Of a stretch of 64,000 nucleotides of DNA, positions 10,497 to 22,097 are shown piece after piece. Both the position numbers and the translations under genes were made by a program. The notes under the pieces are model-generated. The model was not told the origin of the DNA, did not search any database, and saw nothing but the letters and a program-made list of their open reading frames with translations. Position 1 is the stretch's first letter, and each line of letters opens with the position of its first letter. The stretch spans positions 724,818 through 788,817 of the forward strand of contig MU385725.1 in NCBI GenBank assembly GCA_022497155.1, read 5' to 3'. The stretch comes from Whalleya microplaca (lineage: Eukaryota > Ascomycota > Sordariomycetes > Xylariales > Xylariaceae).

Positions 10497-13400
10497 TTAT
10501 TTTCCTTTTTTTATAATTTTTGTTTTTAAAAATTTTTGGGTAAGTGATTTTTTTTTTTCTTTTTTATTTTATTTTATTAATAGAGAATATATTAGGCGTT
10601 TCGAAATCTATATATCTTTATCGAAATCAAAAATCGGAACAAATAATTTGTTTATAATATATTTAAAAGTTTGGGTATCCGGTATTACCGTATCTATTAT
10701 ATACTCGATTAAAAATTATATATTATAAGTATAAAAGCGTATCGTTTTATTATAAATATATATTTTTATATTACTTATATAAAAGCGGCGGAGAATTTAT
10801 GGAATTATTATACAATATCGGTCGGGAAAGGGTTTATTTAAAAAAAAATCGTTATCGGTTATAAAAGGAGATTCGAAAATTATATAAAAAGTTTTAGCAT
10901 TTTTAGGAGGAATTTCGAAAGGAGTAAATAGTTCGATTTAAATAATAAAAAAAATAATTATCTTTTCGAATAGAGGCATTACGTATATTATCCGAGCGCG
11001 AGAATGTTTTAAAACAAAAGGGAAAAGCGTTTTTGCTCGAAAAGGAGGCCTAAGATCGGGCCGAAAGAGAGGCTACGCCTAAGTCTAACGTTTAAACCGT
11101 TAAGCCGTAAATTAAATTATAAGCTGGTTTAAGTGTTATAAAGTTTTTTAATTAGTTATTAATTAACCTTTCGGGCTTTTTTAATTAGTTTATATTTGCG
11201 GATTTAAAGTTATTAGTTTTAGGCGATCTAGGTTTTAGCGATAAAATTGCTAAATTAGGTCTTTTATATTTTTAAAGTTTTTAAAAAGTTCCTAAGTGTT
11301 TTTTTCATATAGGTAGTATTATTATTTAACAAGATATTATATCTGATTTTTAATTTTGCAAAAATCTAATATAGTCTCGATAAAATAGGTTTTTTAGTCG
11401 AAAAGTTCTTAAGTAAATTAAATAAGTGTATTTTTAGGGGCTAGTTTTAATATAAAAATATAAAAAACTAGGTAGATCCCTATTTCGGGAAAGTCAAGTT
11501 AATAATTAGTTTCGGAAAAAACTTTAATAATCTTATATAGTTCTAACTTCTTAAAGTTTAATTTACTGCTGGTTTTTTTAGTTTTAATTTAAGGTATATT
11601 TAATCTAGAATTCTATTGTTATTTTAAGAAGTAAACTTTATTTTTTTATAAAAAAATAAGGCCCTTTATTTTTTTGGAGTTATAATAATGTAATATACGT
11701 TATTAAATAAATTAAAGTCGGCTTTAAAATATAAAATGTAATGTTTTTATTTCTATGGCTATTTTTTTTGCTCGGGGAGCTATAGCTATAATAACTAGGG
11801 CTTTAGTAAGTAATCTTTTTGATCGGAAGGTATCGGCTTTTTGTTTATAAACTATAATATAAGGGGAAATAGTTATATTTTTATTAACTAAAGTATTATA
11901 AGCTATTTAAGCTAGGAAAAATAGTTTAATTTAATTATTTTATTAATAATTTATATAATTGCGGAAATATTATTCCAATATCTAGTTAAGCCTTTTAATC
12001 TGTCCATTTAATTAAAGGTAATAAACTATAGAAAATTTAAGTTTAACTTTTGTTTTTTTAAAAAAACTGGTTTTAAACTTGGAAATAAATAGCTTATTAT
12101 AATCGGAGATAATCTTTTGCGGTAATCCGTATTTATCGAAGAAATTTTTAATAAAAGTATAAATAAATTATTTTGCGGTATAAGTTCTTTTATAAAGAAA
12201 AAAGTATCCATATTTTATAAGTCGGTTTATAATTACTTATATTTTATTATACTATACTTCTGTTACTAAATTAGTAAATAAAAGGAGAAATATAATAAAA
12301 TCCCATATTATAATATACCAAATTTGGCCGGAGATCTTAATGGACTAAAATAATTTATAAGGTTTATATCTATTAGCTTTAGTTTTATTATATATAATAT
12401 ATTTATTAACAGTCTTTTTAACTGTCTAACGTAATTGGGGAAAATCGTAAGTAGTTTATAATCGTTTTAAGGTTTTAAAGATTTCTTGATATTTATAAAG
12501 GGCGTTTTTGTAAAAATATTAAGTAAACTTTTTTTATAAAGTTTTTAAGATATATATTTTTTTATAATAAGTTAGTATCTTATTATTACTCGAGTTATAA
12601 GTTCTTTTTTTATATTTATTATAGGTTTAAAAAAATTTAGCTTATAGTTATTTGTTAAATTTTTTAAATATTATGCTAATATATTATTTTAACTTTTTTA
12701 AGGGGTTTTTTATTTAAATACTTCTATTTTTCCGCGGGGTAAACATTTAAATATTTCTTTTAAAAACCTTAAGATTATAGTTACTTTTTTTGCTAAAAAT
12801 ATTAGTTTAAATGTTTTCTTTTCTTTTAATATAATAAATTTTAAAATTAAATTTCGAAAAAAACGTAAGTTATATCTTTTATTTGCGACCGAGCTTTTAT
12901 AAAGTTATAAATCGGGTAAGATTTTTATAGTCGGAATAAATATTAAATAGTTTTATTAATTTTAATAAAAAAGGTTTTTATTTTTTAAGTATAAAAGTAA
13001 TAGTTATTAATTTTTTGTTATAAATAAGGTATTATAAAAATGGTCTTTATAAGACTTTTAAATAGTAGGCTACTAAGTATTATTTTTTGTTATTTTTTCG
13101 TTATTTAAATATTATTTTTAATACATTATCGGAAGCGTTTATTTTTATTCGTTTAAATTTAGTTAGATTCGGAAGTCGGATTACGGGGTTTAAAATAATT
13201 ATATTTTTTAGTTTTTGGAAGGCTTTTTACGCTTTTAATAAAATTGGGAATTCTTTTTTTTGGAACTTTTTTTTCATTAGGTTTATAAAAAATATTACGA
13301 TTTTCCTAAAACTAATTATTAATAGTCGGATATAATTAATAAATCCTAAAAATTTATATATATTTATAATTATAGCTGTCTTTAATACTAGCTAATCCTT

Positions 13401-16400
13401 AACTATAGCTAACTTAAATTTTTAAATCCGTATTTCTCCTGGAAAAATAGTAAATCCTAGAAAGTCTAATTGTTATATATACTAGATGTTTTTCTAGGCG
13501 TTAACGAGTAGGTTATTTTGCTATAGGGTTTCTAATATTGCGGCTATATGTTTTTTATATTCTCCTAAGGTTTTAAAATAAATAAGGATATCGTTTAAAT
13601 AAATAAATACAAATTAGTTAAAGTATTTTCGGAAAATTGTTATTATTATATTCTAAAAGCTAGCTAAAACGTTATATAGTTTTTAAAATATAACTATATA
13701 TTTATAATATCCGTATATTATTCGGAAAGCTATTTTCTATTCTTTTCTTTTAGCTATTTGTATTAAATAGTAGCTATCTGGGAGGTCGATAGCTATAAAC
13801 TATTAAATATCGCAAATATTTTCTTTTATTATTATTATAAAAGTTAAGGGGTATTTATTTTTAATTATGCCGTTATTAAAAATTCGGTAATTATAAATTT
13901 ATTAGTATATAAGTTTTCCTTACTCATTTTATCTTATCTTACTATTTTTTATCTTTAGGACTATAATAATAGGAAATCTTATTGGGAATTTTAAAAGTTT
14001 AATATATCCTTTTGCTAGATTTTTTTAGATATTTCTTTAAAAAGTATCGGCTTTTTCTAGATTTATATAATAAATTTAGTATAGCTTTAAATAATATCCT
14101 TTTTTAAAGGGTATATAATAATCCCATTAGTTATAATTAAATAATTCATTCTTTATTTTTTCTTTAAATAAGCTTTTATACTTATAGTATTCCTTTAAAA
14201 CATTACTTAAAGAACTTTTTAATTTTTCCGGTAGTTTTAGGGTATTTTTAATAAATTATATTTATTTAAAAAATGTTATATCCCATTTAATAGTATTATT
14301 TTTCCAGTTAATATAGGGGTTACTTTTAAAAAGCTATAACATTCCTAAAATAATATTATATTTATAAATATCTATTATATCGAATATAAGTTTTTCCGTT
14401 TTGCCTTTAATAAAAACGACTAAAAAAATAATTTCTCGAGTAATGCGTCCTTTATTATAAGTCGTTCGGCTCTTATTTACTGTTTTTAAAATATAGGGTT
14501 CTTTTTTAATTACCCAAAGTATCTAATATTCTTTTATTATAATAAGGGAAATAAAGTTTCCGTAAGATCTTAAATCGATTAAAGCTTAAAAAATTAGTTC
14601 GAAATATTTAATTATTACTTTTAGCTTTAGCTAAATTTTACGAAAAAAAATGTTTATTTTAGTTAAGGTTTTTTTTAGTAAGGCCTCTTGCTTTATTATC
14701 GGGAGCCTTAATAATTTTTTAAGTAAGTCATTTTTTTTTATTAACGAGCTTTTTAAATTAAATAGCGTTAGTACTAATCTTCCGTATAATTTTGCCACTA
14801 GTTTAGTCCTTTTTTACAGTTATCGCGGAAGATATAAATAATCGCGAAATTAATATATAAGCGTATGTCGTAATCCTTAAGTAACTTTTAATTCTTATAA
14901 ATAGGAGTTTTATTATCGGGAATTAAAAATATTTAATATTAGATTTTAAAAATAAAGTATTTCATATATTCCGGTTATCGATAAAAAATTTATGTTATAA
15001 TATTATAGTTTTTATTTTTAATGTCGCGCTCGCTTTTATCTATCTGAATATTAAAGGTGATTTTTTTTGTTACGTTTAAGTACTAGTATAAATATTTAAA
15101 TTTAAAAAAAATCCATCCTATTTAGCGGATATTCTTATATTAGCGAATTTCTTAGTCTCGACTTTCGGGATTTAAGCTTTATAATTCTTTTAATAAATTA
15201 GTTATAAAATTTTAAAAGCTTTTTTCTTTTTTCCAAATAAAAATAGCGCCGATAAGTGCGGAATTTATACTAAAGCTACTAGAGTCGAAAGAGGCTTTTT
15301 ATAAAAAAACACCTATAGGTTTATTTTTATTTAATTCGGGCTTTATTTTTATTCGTAAAAATTCGTAAAGGTTATAAATAATAAAGGTGTAATATATATA
15401 ACTTTTGGCTTAAACTTTTTTACTTTTTTCCGACTTTAGGTAAAAGTAATAGGCCACTAGATATTCTAGCTATTTAAAAGGGATATTACATTAATATAAA
15501 TCTTTTTTATTATTGCTAAAGTCTTTTTTTTTTCTTTTAGCTAATTTTTAGGATCGTTTTTACTTAATCGGTAAGTTTTTTTTCGGGGCTAATAATTAAA
15601 ATCGATTTTACTTAATCGATAGGTTTTATAATTATCTTAAATATAAAAGAATTAATATATACTTATATAGTTTGGGGTATTTTACGAGATTCCTATATTA
15701 GTTTCGGCAGGATATATTAAATATCTTTAATACTTTTGGTTATAGGTATATCCGAGTTTATTAGCTATACGTACGTTTAACGTTTATAAATAAAAAGGAT
15801 AGGTGCGGAATTTTTCTTAAGTATAATAAGCGTAATTACCCGTATTAGGGTAAGCTTTTTTAAAAATAGTTACGACTATATATTTATATTATAAAACGGA
15901 GTTACTATATTCAAACTTATTGTTTAAATTATAGTCGGCTTCCTCCGTTTTTTAGTAAGTAATTTATGCCTTTTTTTATAGCTGAAAAATGCTACCTTTT
16001 CGGGGTCGATTTTGATTTTTCCGTAAGGACTAATATTTATTTTTATAATATCCCTTTTTTTTATAATTAAAATATTTAATATAAAATTTATTTGTTTTAA
16101 GTTATATATTTTTAATAGTTATACTAACTTATTATTCCTTTTTTTTATTAAATGTTTTTTTAAAGTTTGAGATTAAAAAATTCTTCCGTTTTTTTTTTAA
16201 GTGTCGTTTGTATATTTGTTAATTTATTAAGATAGCTTTTTTAATATAATTATTAAACTTTTCGGGCCGTTTTTGCTTGCTTAATTCGTCTTTTACGGGG
16301 TTTTTTAATTTTTTATAAAATAAGTAAAATAGCGACGTTTTTAATAGTTTAGTTTCGGCAATATATTATTTAAATTCTATGGCGTACTCTATTATTGATT

Positions 16401-17597
16401 TTTTTTGCTTTATATTATATATTACTTTTTCCGTATTATAAGTACTATTAAAATTTTTAAACATTTTTTTTAGTCTTTTTTTAAAGTTATTATATTTCTC
16501 GAAAAGTTATTTACTAATTAAAGAAACGTTATCCCTTTTAAAAAGGATATTTTTGGTTTGAGGTTTATATTAAGTTAGTGCTTTATCGGTTAGAAGTTAT
16601 TTTATAGCGTAAATTTTCTTTCGTTCGCTATTTAAAAATCCGTTATAAAAATTTAGGTAGATTTTAGCTTAAGTAAAAAAACCTTCTAGCAACTTAAGGT
16701 TATTTCCGAACTTAGCTAGAGCTTTAGGCTTATAAGTAGATATATCGTTTTTATCGGAATCGTTAGAGTTGTAGTTATTTAAGTCTAAGGAGTCTGGATC
16801 TCCAGGTTTTCCTAATAGTTTTAAATCCTTCGGGTTAGGCTTTTTCGGGAAATCCGGCTTCTTCGGGAGATCTGGCTTTTTCGGGGGATCTAGCTTCTTT
16901 AGTTGCCCAAGTCTATTAAAAAAAGTTAGAAGAATAGCTGACGTACTAGCTATTATAAGTTATCGACTAAAAGCTCCTACTAACTGTTATTTTTTTTGCT
17001 ATTTGGTAGCTACTTTTTATTTATATTATTATTTAATTACAATCTTCTATTCGATTAACTATTAGGCTATAAGTTTTTATTTATATTATTATTAAGCTAT
17101 TTCGGCTTTTAGTTGTTATTTTATAACTCGTTTTTTTAGTTTTAAATCCGGTTTTTTTTATTACTTCCTAAAGCCGGTTTTTTTTTCGGAACTAAATTTT
17201 TTTTGTTTTTTTTTAGGGCCGGTTTTTTTTTCGGAACTAAATTCTTTTTGTTTTTACGGGTTAGTTAGAGGAAAAGACCTTTTTAGTCTAGGTATAGGTT
17301 TTTATTTGGCTTTTATTAATAAGGCTTAAAATCGGGTTTATAATAAATTTTTATATAGTTCTAGCTATTTGCTTTTTTATTTTATTAGTTCGTTAATAAG
17401 ATTATATATTTCTTTTATTAAAAGGAGATTTTTTTAAAAAGTGGTTTTTTTTTTTTTTGTTTAAGGGAATAAAATATTATTATTTTATAAGATTTTTTTT
17501 ACTATTAAAGGCTATGATTATGCCCTAATTTAAGCGAGTGAGTTATTTGATTTATTTGTAGTTCTTTTTCTGTCTTTTAATTAAAAAGCGATTAAAA
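10497..17597 (-). pseudogene. Degenerate gag-pol of the Gypsy element
   Basis: On the reverse strand, about 14010-13560 translates with interruptions to a Gypsy reverse transcriptase: AIDLP, a YYLIQIAKR segment, an IAFR..YGYYKY segment, and FVFIYLNDILIYF where intact elements have YLDDILIYS. The catalytic YLDD is at 13590-13601 and its first Asp has become Asn, a G-to-A change consistent with RIP. Upstream on this strand, at about 16905-16797, are tandem Pro/Lys repeats (KKPDLP units), likely from the gag or linker region. Sequence near 12020-11980 resembles the integrase C-terminal part but is too damaged to be sure. Frames of 60-80 codons at 12026-12211, 13087-13335 and 14650-14841 are AT-rich by-products, not genes. 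Confidence 0.85.
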
Positions 17598-17903
17598 TAT
17601 AACGAAACCGTTACTATAGATTTTAATTTGAAATAATAAAAGGCGTAAAAAATAAAATACTTAAATTAATCGCTAGCTAGTAAAAAAAGACTATTTAAGG
17701 GACGGCAAAATATAGTCCTTTTATATTTAAATAGTTTCTTAGTAAATAAGACTTAGTTGCCAAGCTATTATTTCTTGGCAACTATTTAGTTGCCAAGCCA
17801 TTATCTCTTAGCAACCATTTAGTTGCTAAGCCATTATTTTTTAGCAATCAGAAATCACGTAGTAGCTGAATGCGGGGATATTTAGGAATGGGTGGTTGTA
17901 ACA
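17598..17903 (-). repeat. Right LTR of the 10.2-17.9 kb element (5' LTR on its coding strand)
   Basis: 306 bp, the same length as the left LTR, differing mainly by transitions. Its terminal ACA is intact, while the corresponding end of the left copy is ATA. Confidence 0.93.
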
Positions 17904-18041
17904 TACAGTCGTCCGGGAAGAAGCGGTTGCTGTCTGGTGATGACTTTGGGGTGGGATTCGCGGACTGGAGGTCGTCGTAGTAGCAACTAGTTATCGTTTA
18001 GTGAGTGTGAGTGTGAGTGTGAGGAAGGACGGATATATGGA

Positions 18042-18042
18042 A

Positions 18043-18096
<54 letters not shown>
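18042..18096. repeat. Adjacent (AT)n and (AG)n microsatellites in a CVNH-like gene intron
   Basis: About 11 AT units run straight into about 16 AG units, inside the first intron of the split secreted-protein gene. On the coding strand the AG run forms a long polypyrimidine tract within that intron. Confidence 0.9.
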
Positions 18097-18102
<6 letters not shown>

Positions 18103-18339
18103 GTACACCTACGCATTCAGATCCAGCGACGAGCACCGAATATCCGCATCCGACTGCGAGGCCGCGTAGTGCGCGTTCGCGCACCGCGCCACCAGGTTGA
18201 TCTCCCGGGGTGCGTCCGCGCTCGGCTGCAGCGACCACGAGATGCACGAGTTGTTGAAGCCGTGCGCCGCGTCGGCTACCGCCGGCGCTGCGGCGGTCGC
18301 GAGCGCGACGAGGAGGATGGTGGATAGGAGGGGCGCCAT

Positions 18340-19655
18340 CGTTACTTGCTGGAGGTCTATCTACTGCGTGAGAAGGGAATAGAGACCGGGAACGGTGGGG
18401 AGAATAAAGTGATAGAGCTTGCTCGGGCTTTGCTTGCTTTATAGTAGTTCGCAGGGATGGAAATTTGTGGTTTCGGTTGTTGGTTCGGTCTTCGGTGTGG
18501 GGTGTTGGTTGTTGGTTGTTGGCGATGGATGTGTAACCGTTTTCATTAGACTATGAATAGATAGAGAGGCGGTGCTATGTTCCGCACCAGTTAAATGTTA
18601 TAAGTAGTGACATATTTGATGTCAAGAGTTGTGTGACTGTCCATGCTGGCTACTGCTGTCATTCACTACGTGAATCATCCTTGCCTATCTAATCATTCGC
18701 ATTCAAGTCAGTGAAAAGCCTGTCATTAGTTTCATCATGAGCTGTAGTCTGCAATGTGACCTGGATTCCTCTGGTGGTTTCACTGGGTGTGGCAAATATA
18801 ATGATCAATGTGATTGATAATAGTAACATCTACAATTTGTACCTGTTGAGTCGGGGCAAATGCAGATGTATAGAATAAGCCAGGAGTAGTACTCATCATT
18901 TAGTTGATAATGTCCTGCTTAATGAACAGCCCATGACATGTCACCTGAAAATTGCCCTTGACAGCCTCTAATTTCCAACATGATCTCTTGACGCTTGACT
19001 TAGACTATATAGTAATGTTATCCTTCAATGCGATATTCGCAGCACATTTGGCCAAAGGATATATATATGAACAGGCTGTGATGCCCATAGGCGTATAGCA
19101 GGACCTACCAGGTCGAAGCTCTGTGCTGTGTACTTCGAACGAGAAAGCTAACTAGAACTTAGGAGAGTTTCAAAATGTATCAGATACTAGCGTACGTACA
19201 AATATGTTACTGATCCGAGCCGTGACAGTTCCTAGGAATGCCGCAGGGGCAGCTAGTTAGTCCGAATGCCATGATCAGGCTTCAGTCCTGTAACAGAGGT
19301 ACCTCTTAGCAGTTACTCACCTTATTATCATTCGTCAACTAATATTATAGTTGCAATATGTGCAATAAATATTTATGTGCTACTGTGATCATTTGAGTGG
19401 TTGTTAATTAGAACCGTATAAAGGTCTAATATTTGAGAAATCCTTCATAGTTTAAGAGATCCTTTTCAAGTAAAAGGCTCTTGGAGCAATTATTCCTTCA
19501 AGCTCCATTTGCTTAAATTACCATGAATAATACTCCTATCGTGATAATTAGTACATAGAAGTAATTTTCTGACAGTCCAGAACGCCATGTCGTCCTTACA
19601 CGATTATTAAGCTATCGTGGTAGCTGATTCAATCAGTGGAAACATATAGGCCAGC
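18340..19655. other. Gene-free stretch
   Basis: The first few hundred bases would hold the promoter of the CVNH-like gene. Beyond that the DNA is moderately AT-rich with no open frame of note, no recognisable domain and no obvious repeat boundary. Confidence 0.6.
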
Positions 19656-19898
19656 TTAATAAACAGTTAGTCTCATATAATCACCCTTTAACTTATTCCT
19701 GTAAAGTCCTGTAAACTTACGGCCGTCACGGTGGTCACCCCCTTCTAACATAATATCAGGAACATGACCGAGGGTTTCATGAGGTTCGCCATTATGGATG
19801 ACTGTCTCGACCACAGCATCACGTGTTTCTGGAACGGCAGCGCCAGCAGCGAGTTGGCTAGATAGAATGTAAAGGATTGACGAGAGAGCAAGTCTCAT
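19656..19898 (-). CDS. Possible small secreted protein, first exon or degraded gene
   Basis: From the ATG at 19898 the frame opens with a good signal-peptide-like segment (MRLALSSILYILSSQLAAGA, then AVPETRD). A short hydrophilic stretch follows with no cysteines. Read without splicing it gives 80 aa and stops at 19656. A consensus donor, GTAAGT, lies at 19720-19715 and would end exon 1 at 19721 in phase 1, but I could not find a convincing downstream exon in the AT-rich DNA below it. It may be a real small secreted protein, a gene remnant, or a chance frame. It sits in the same gene-poor block and orientation as the better-supported secreted protein at 21625-22097. Confidence 0.35.
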   Translation of the reverse strand: MRLALSSILYILSSQLAAGAAVPETRDAVVETVIHNGEPHETLGHVPDIMLEGGDHRDGRKFTGLYRNKLKGDYMRLTVY

Positions 19899-19922
19899 TT
19901 TTCCTTTGGTGGGATAAAGCAA

Positions 19923-21624
19923 TCACGGGGCATTTCTTCATCCATGCTGCTCAAGTCATACAATATTCTTGCCAAAGTCATGCCCGACGTTTCTCATGTG
20001 CGGTGGAACATTATTAGAGGTCCAGAAACGGGAGTTGTAGGTTGCCTATAGTCTAGCGGCTCTTAGGGTTTTCAACATTAAGTAGTAGAGAACTTCGGAT
20101 CCTGTTGGTGTTGCTAGCCATAATAGGATCGTCGTCTTTCAATGACGACTGTAAATACCGTATAACGGATTTAACGTTTTACCACGGACGGCTTGTTGTT
20201 GATGGCCAGCCCTTGAAAATATTACGAGAGGGGTAGTTGTTAGTTACCCCTTTTGTCACAGAGCCAGGCTCAGAGGTTGTTATAGGGGCTGTTATAGGGG
20301 TCCACACGGATCAACAGTTACGCCGATCCGAGGCTCCATTAGGGTATTACTAGGTGCCCTAGGCCTCCTCACACACAACTGGTTTTTCCTCCTCCTTAGA
20401 GCTTACAATAGTTAATTCAAGACCTCCTATTTAGAGCTGCGCGCTGCCCTTTAGTTGTAAGTGTGACACCTTTCATTATGGGGCTCGGCTGAATCGTGTT
20501 GCCGAGCGCTTAGTATTCAAGAGAGATATTCTCACCCTCCGAGAGGAGACCACTGAGACAGTCGCAACCCTCAATTGACTAGTTGCGATCGCGGCAGTAC
20601 CCAAATGACAACTACACACACCCTAAGTGTGATAAAAAGGAAAAACATTGAATTTATACGATCTTTAAAGATAACAGACTGTGAAGTGTTATTGCTATTG
20701 GAAAACAGCCTTAGAAAAGTCCATCACATACCTAGTTATTGTTAGAAAGCTTTGCAATGGATTTGTTCTTATCTTATATTAGTATCTCAATAGTAAGCAA
20801 GGTTGTGATCATTGCTTGCATTACTCTTTCTACCATATCATATAACAGCCAGCATCTAAATAAGAGGATATAATGATCGATTCCGTCGATTGCCACAAAA
20901 GATAGAGACTTTGACCTAGGCACCTTAACCCTTACATTAAATATAAGCTTCATAAAAAATATACGTATACCCCAACTGGAGCATATTACTCGTCAATTTC
21001 GTTAGCCGTGTTGTGTATTTCCCGAGGTTGCGGTACGAGTGTATTAAGTACTAGCGTAAACACCTTACTTTATATTCAACTTAACTGACTTGTAGATGGC
21101 TCGGGATAACGGAAACAATCAACACGTCCTGTTATATTATGAGGTCATTCAAGAAATTTCCCATAACCGCATATCCAACTGGTTCCAATAGGTTACTGTA
21201 ATGCCATCTGCAAAACCCCACCACAGAGAACTATAGCTCCTGAATCAAAAGTATATTAATGATTCTTGTACATAAAGGGAAGTCATATTCAAGAAATACT
21301 ATCGGTATCCTACAGTCTACTCTTCGAGCTTATTTTGCCATTCAAGGAACACGGATCGAGCAACGCATAAGCAGCGCAAAAGTTCCCCAGTATAAGCTGG
21401 TATTTTCTTTCGTGAATATTTGATGAGGACCTGCACACCGTTTTAATTGGATTTGATATACAGATGAACAAAAACATTCAACCTAGTGACTGAATATACC
21501 CGATAACATTGCTTTTTATCACTATCGTACAATTTTATTTATATCCTATATGCCCGGCATTGGATCGTATGTATAACCCCATTTAGGAAGACCAGCTTCC
21601 CTAAAGTTGTACTATCTCTATAAT
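19923..21624. other. Gene-free stretch, possible old repeat
   Basis: No gene is recognised. Between about 20220 and 20640 the DNA has the look of an old non-coding repeat: GGGGTAG...TTACCCC inverted pairs near 20231-20252, a tandem GTTATAGGGG near 20278-20300, and GC content above its surroundings. I cannot define ends or a target duplication. Confidence 0.4.
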
Positions 21625-22097
21625 TTATTTGACGACAGGCCAGACCTTGAACGCCATCCACGGATTGTGGGTGCGGTTGTCACTGCAGACCGTGTTAGTC
21701 GCGCCGAACGGCACGCTAATGATTGCGGTTCCATTGTCTCGACAATTGTTATCGGTGTGTGCGACAACTATAAGAGTTGTCAGTTTCGAAGATTTGCTTG
21801 GCGACATGCATTCCTCAGACCATGATACAACACCAATGACCGGTCGAGATACGGGGGTTACTCACATTTCCAGCCGTCCGTGAGGTGGAGATACATAGAA
21901 TTGAAGGTCTCGGGGTAGGCAATGCACACGTTGGTCATCGAATGGGTGACAGTTCCGACGCCCTGGTTGATGGTCTTGCAGCCCGCCTCTGAGAAAGTTC
22001 TGAAGTCGCCGACATAGGGGTCTGCTCTCGGGATGGCTCCAGCATACGCCGCACTAGCGAAGGCGACGATGGGAGTGACGAGTGAGATGGAACGCAT
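21625..22097 (-). CDS. Small secreted cysteine-containing protein (effector-like)
   Basis: Two exons, 22097-21866 and 21767-21625, with a 98-nt intron (GTGAGT donor, TATAG acceptor). The phases match and the product is 124 aa. It starts with a classical signal peptide (MRSISLVTPIVAFASAAYAG) followed by AIPRADP. The mature part has four cysteines (two in exon 1 in the GCKTINQ and TNVCIAY contexts, two in exon 2 in NNCRDNG and NTVCSDN), enough for two disulfides. I do not recognise a family. Size, secretion and cysteine content fit the broad class of fungal effector candidates or small secreted lectin- or toxin-like folds, but no activity can be read from the sequence. It lies in a gene-poor block between RIP-mutated DNA and housekeeping genes. 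Confidence 0.75.

Larger units (their letters stand above)
10191..17903 (-). mobile_element. RIP-mutated Ty3/Gypsy LTR retrotransposon
   Basis: The element is 7713 bp with matching 306-bp LTRs at each end. They begin TGTAACG (TATAACG in the right copy) and end GTAACA (ATAATA in the left copy). The flanking target duplication is TGCAG at 10186-10190 and TACAG at 17904-17908. The single mismatch is a CpA-to-TpA change on the complementary strand, the preferred RIP substitution. Differences between the LTRs are overwhelmingly C/T or G/A transitions. The interior is extremely AT-rich and full of stops, but the reverse strand still shows a Gypsy reverse transcriptase, which sets the orientation as minus. 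No intact gene remains. Confidence 0.93.
10010..18339 (-). pseudogene. Small secreted CVNH-like protein gene split by a Gypsy element
   Basis: Exon 1 is 18339-18113: start codon, a signal peptide (MAPLLSTILLVALATAAAP...) and a CVNH-like stretch with NNSCISWSL, ARCAN and SSLDLNAC spacing. A 126-nt intron (17987-18112; GTAGGT donor, CTAG acceptor) holds TA and GA microsatellites. Exon 2 runs from 17986 to 17904, is broken inside a Cys codon by the element at 10191-17903, and resumes at 10185 with SAVTLLPDNDTAG. Removing the element and one 5-bp duplication leaves a continuous in-frame coding region of 161 codons ending at 10010. The last ~18 residues are strongly hydrophobic, which suits a retained intron better than a lectin C-terminus. 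A GTATAG donor at 10058-10053 may mark the true exon end. CVNH proteins are small mannose-binding lectins; the assignment rests mainly on the SLDLN segment and cysteine spacing. Disrupted in this strain, with only an N-terminal fragment possible. Confidence 0.75.

Noticed and set aside
12026..14841. Frames of 60-82 codons inside the first Gypsy element
   Set aside because: Phe/Ile/Leu/Asn/Lys-rich translations of RIP-mutated DNA; the degraded pol on the minus strand is the real content.
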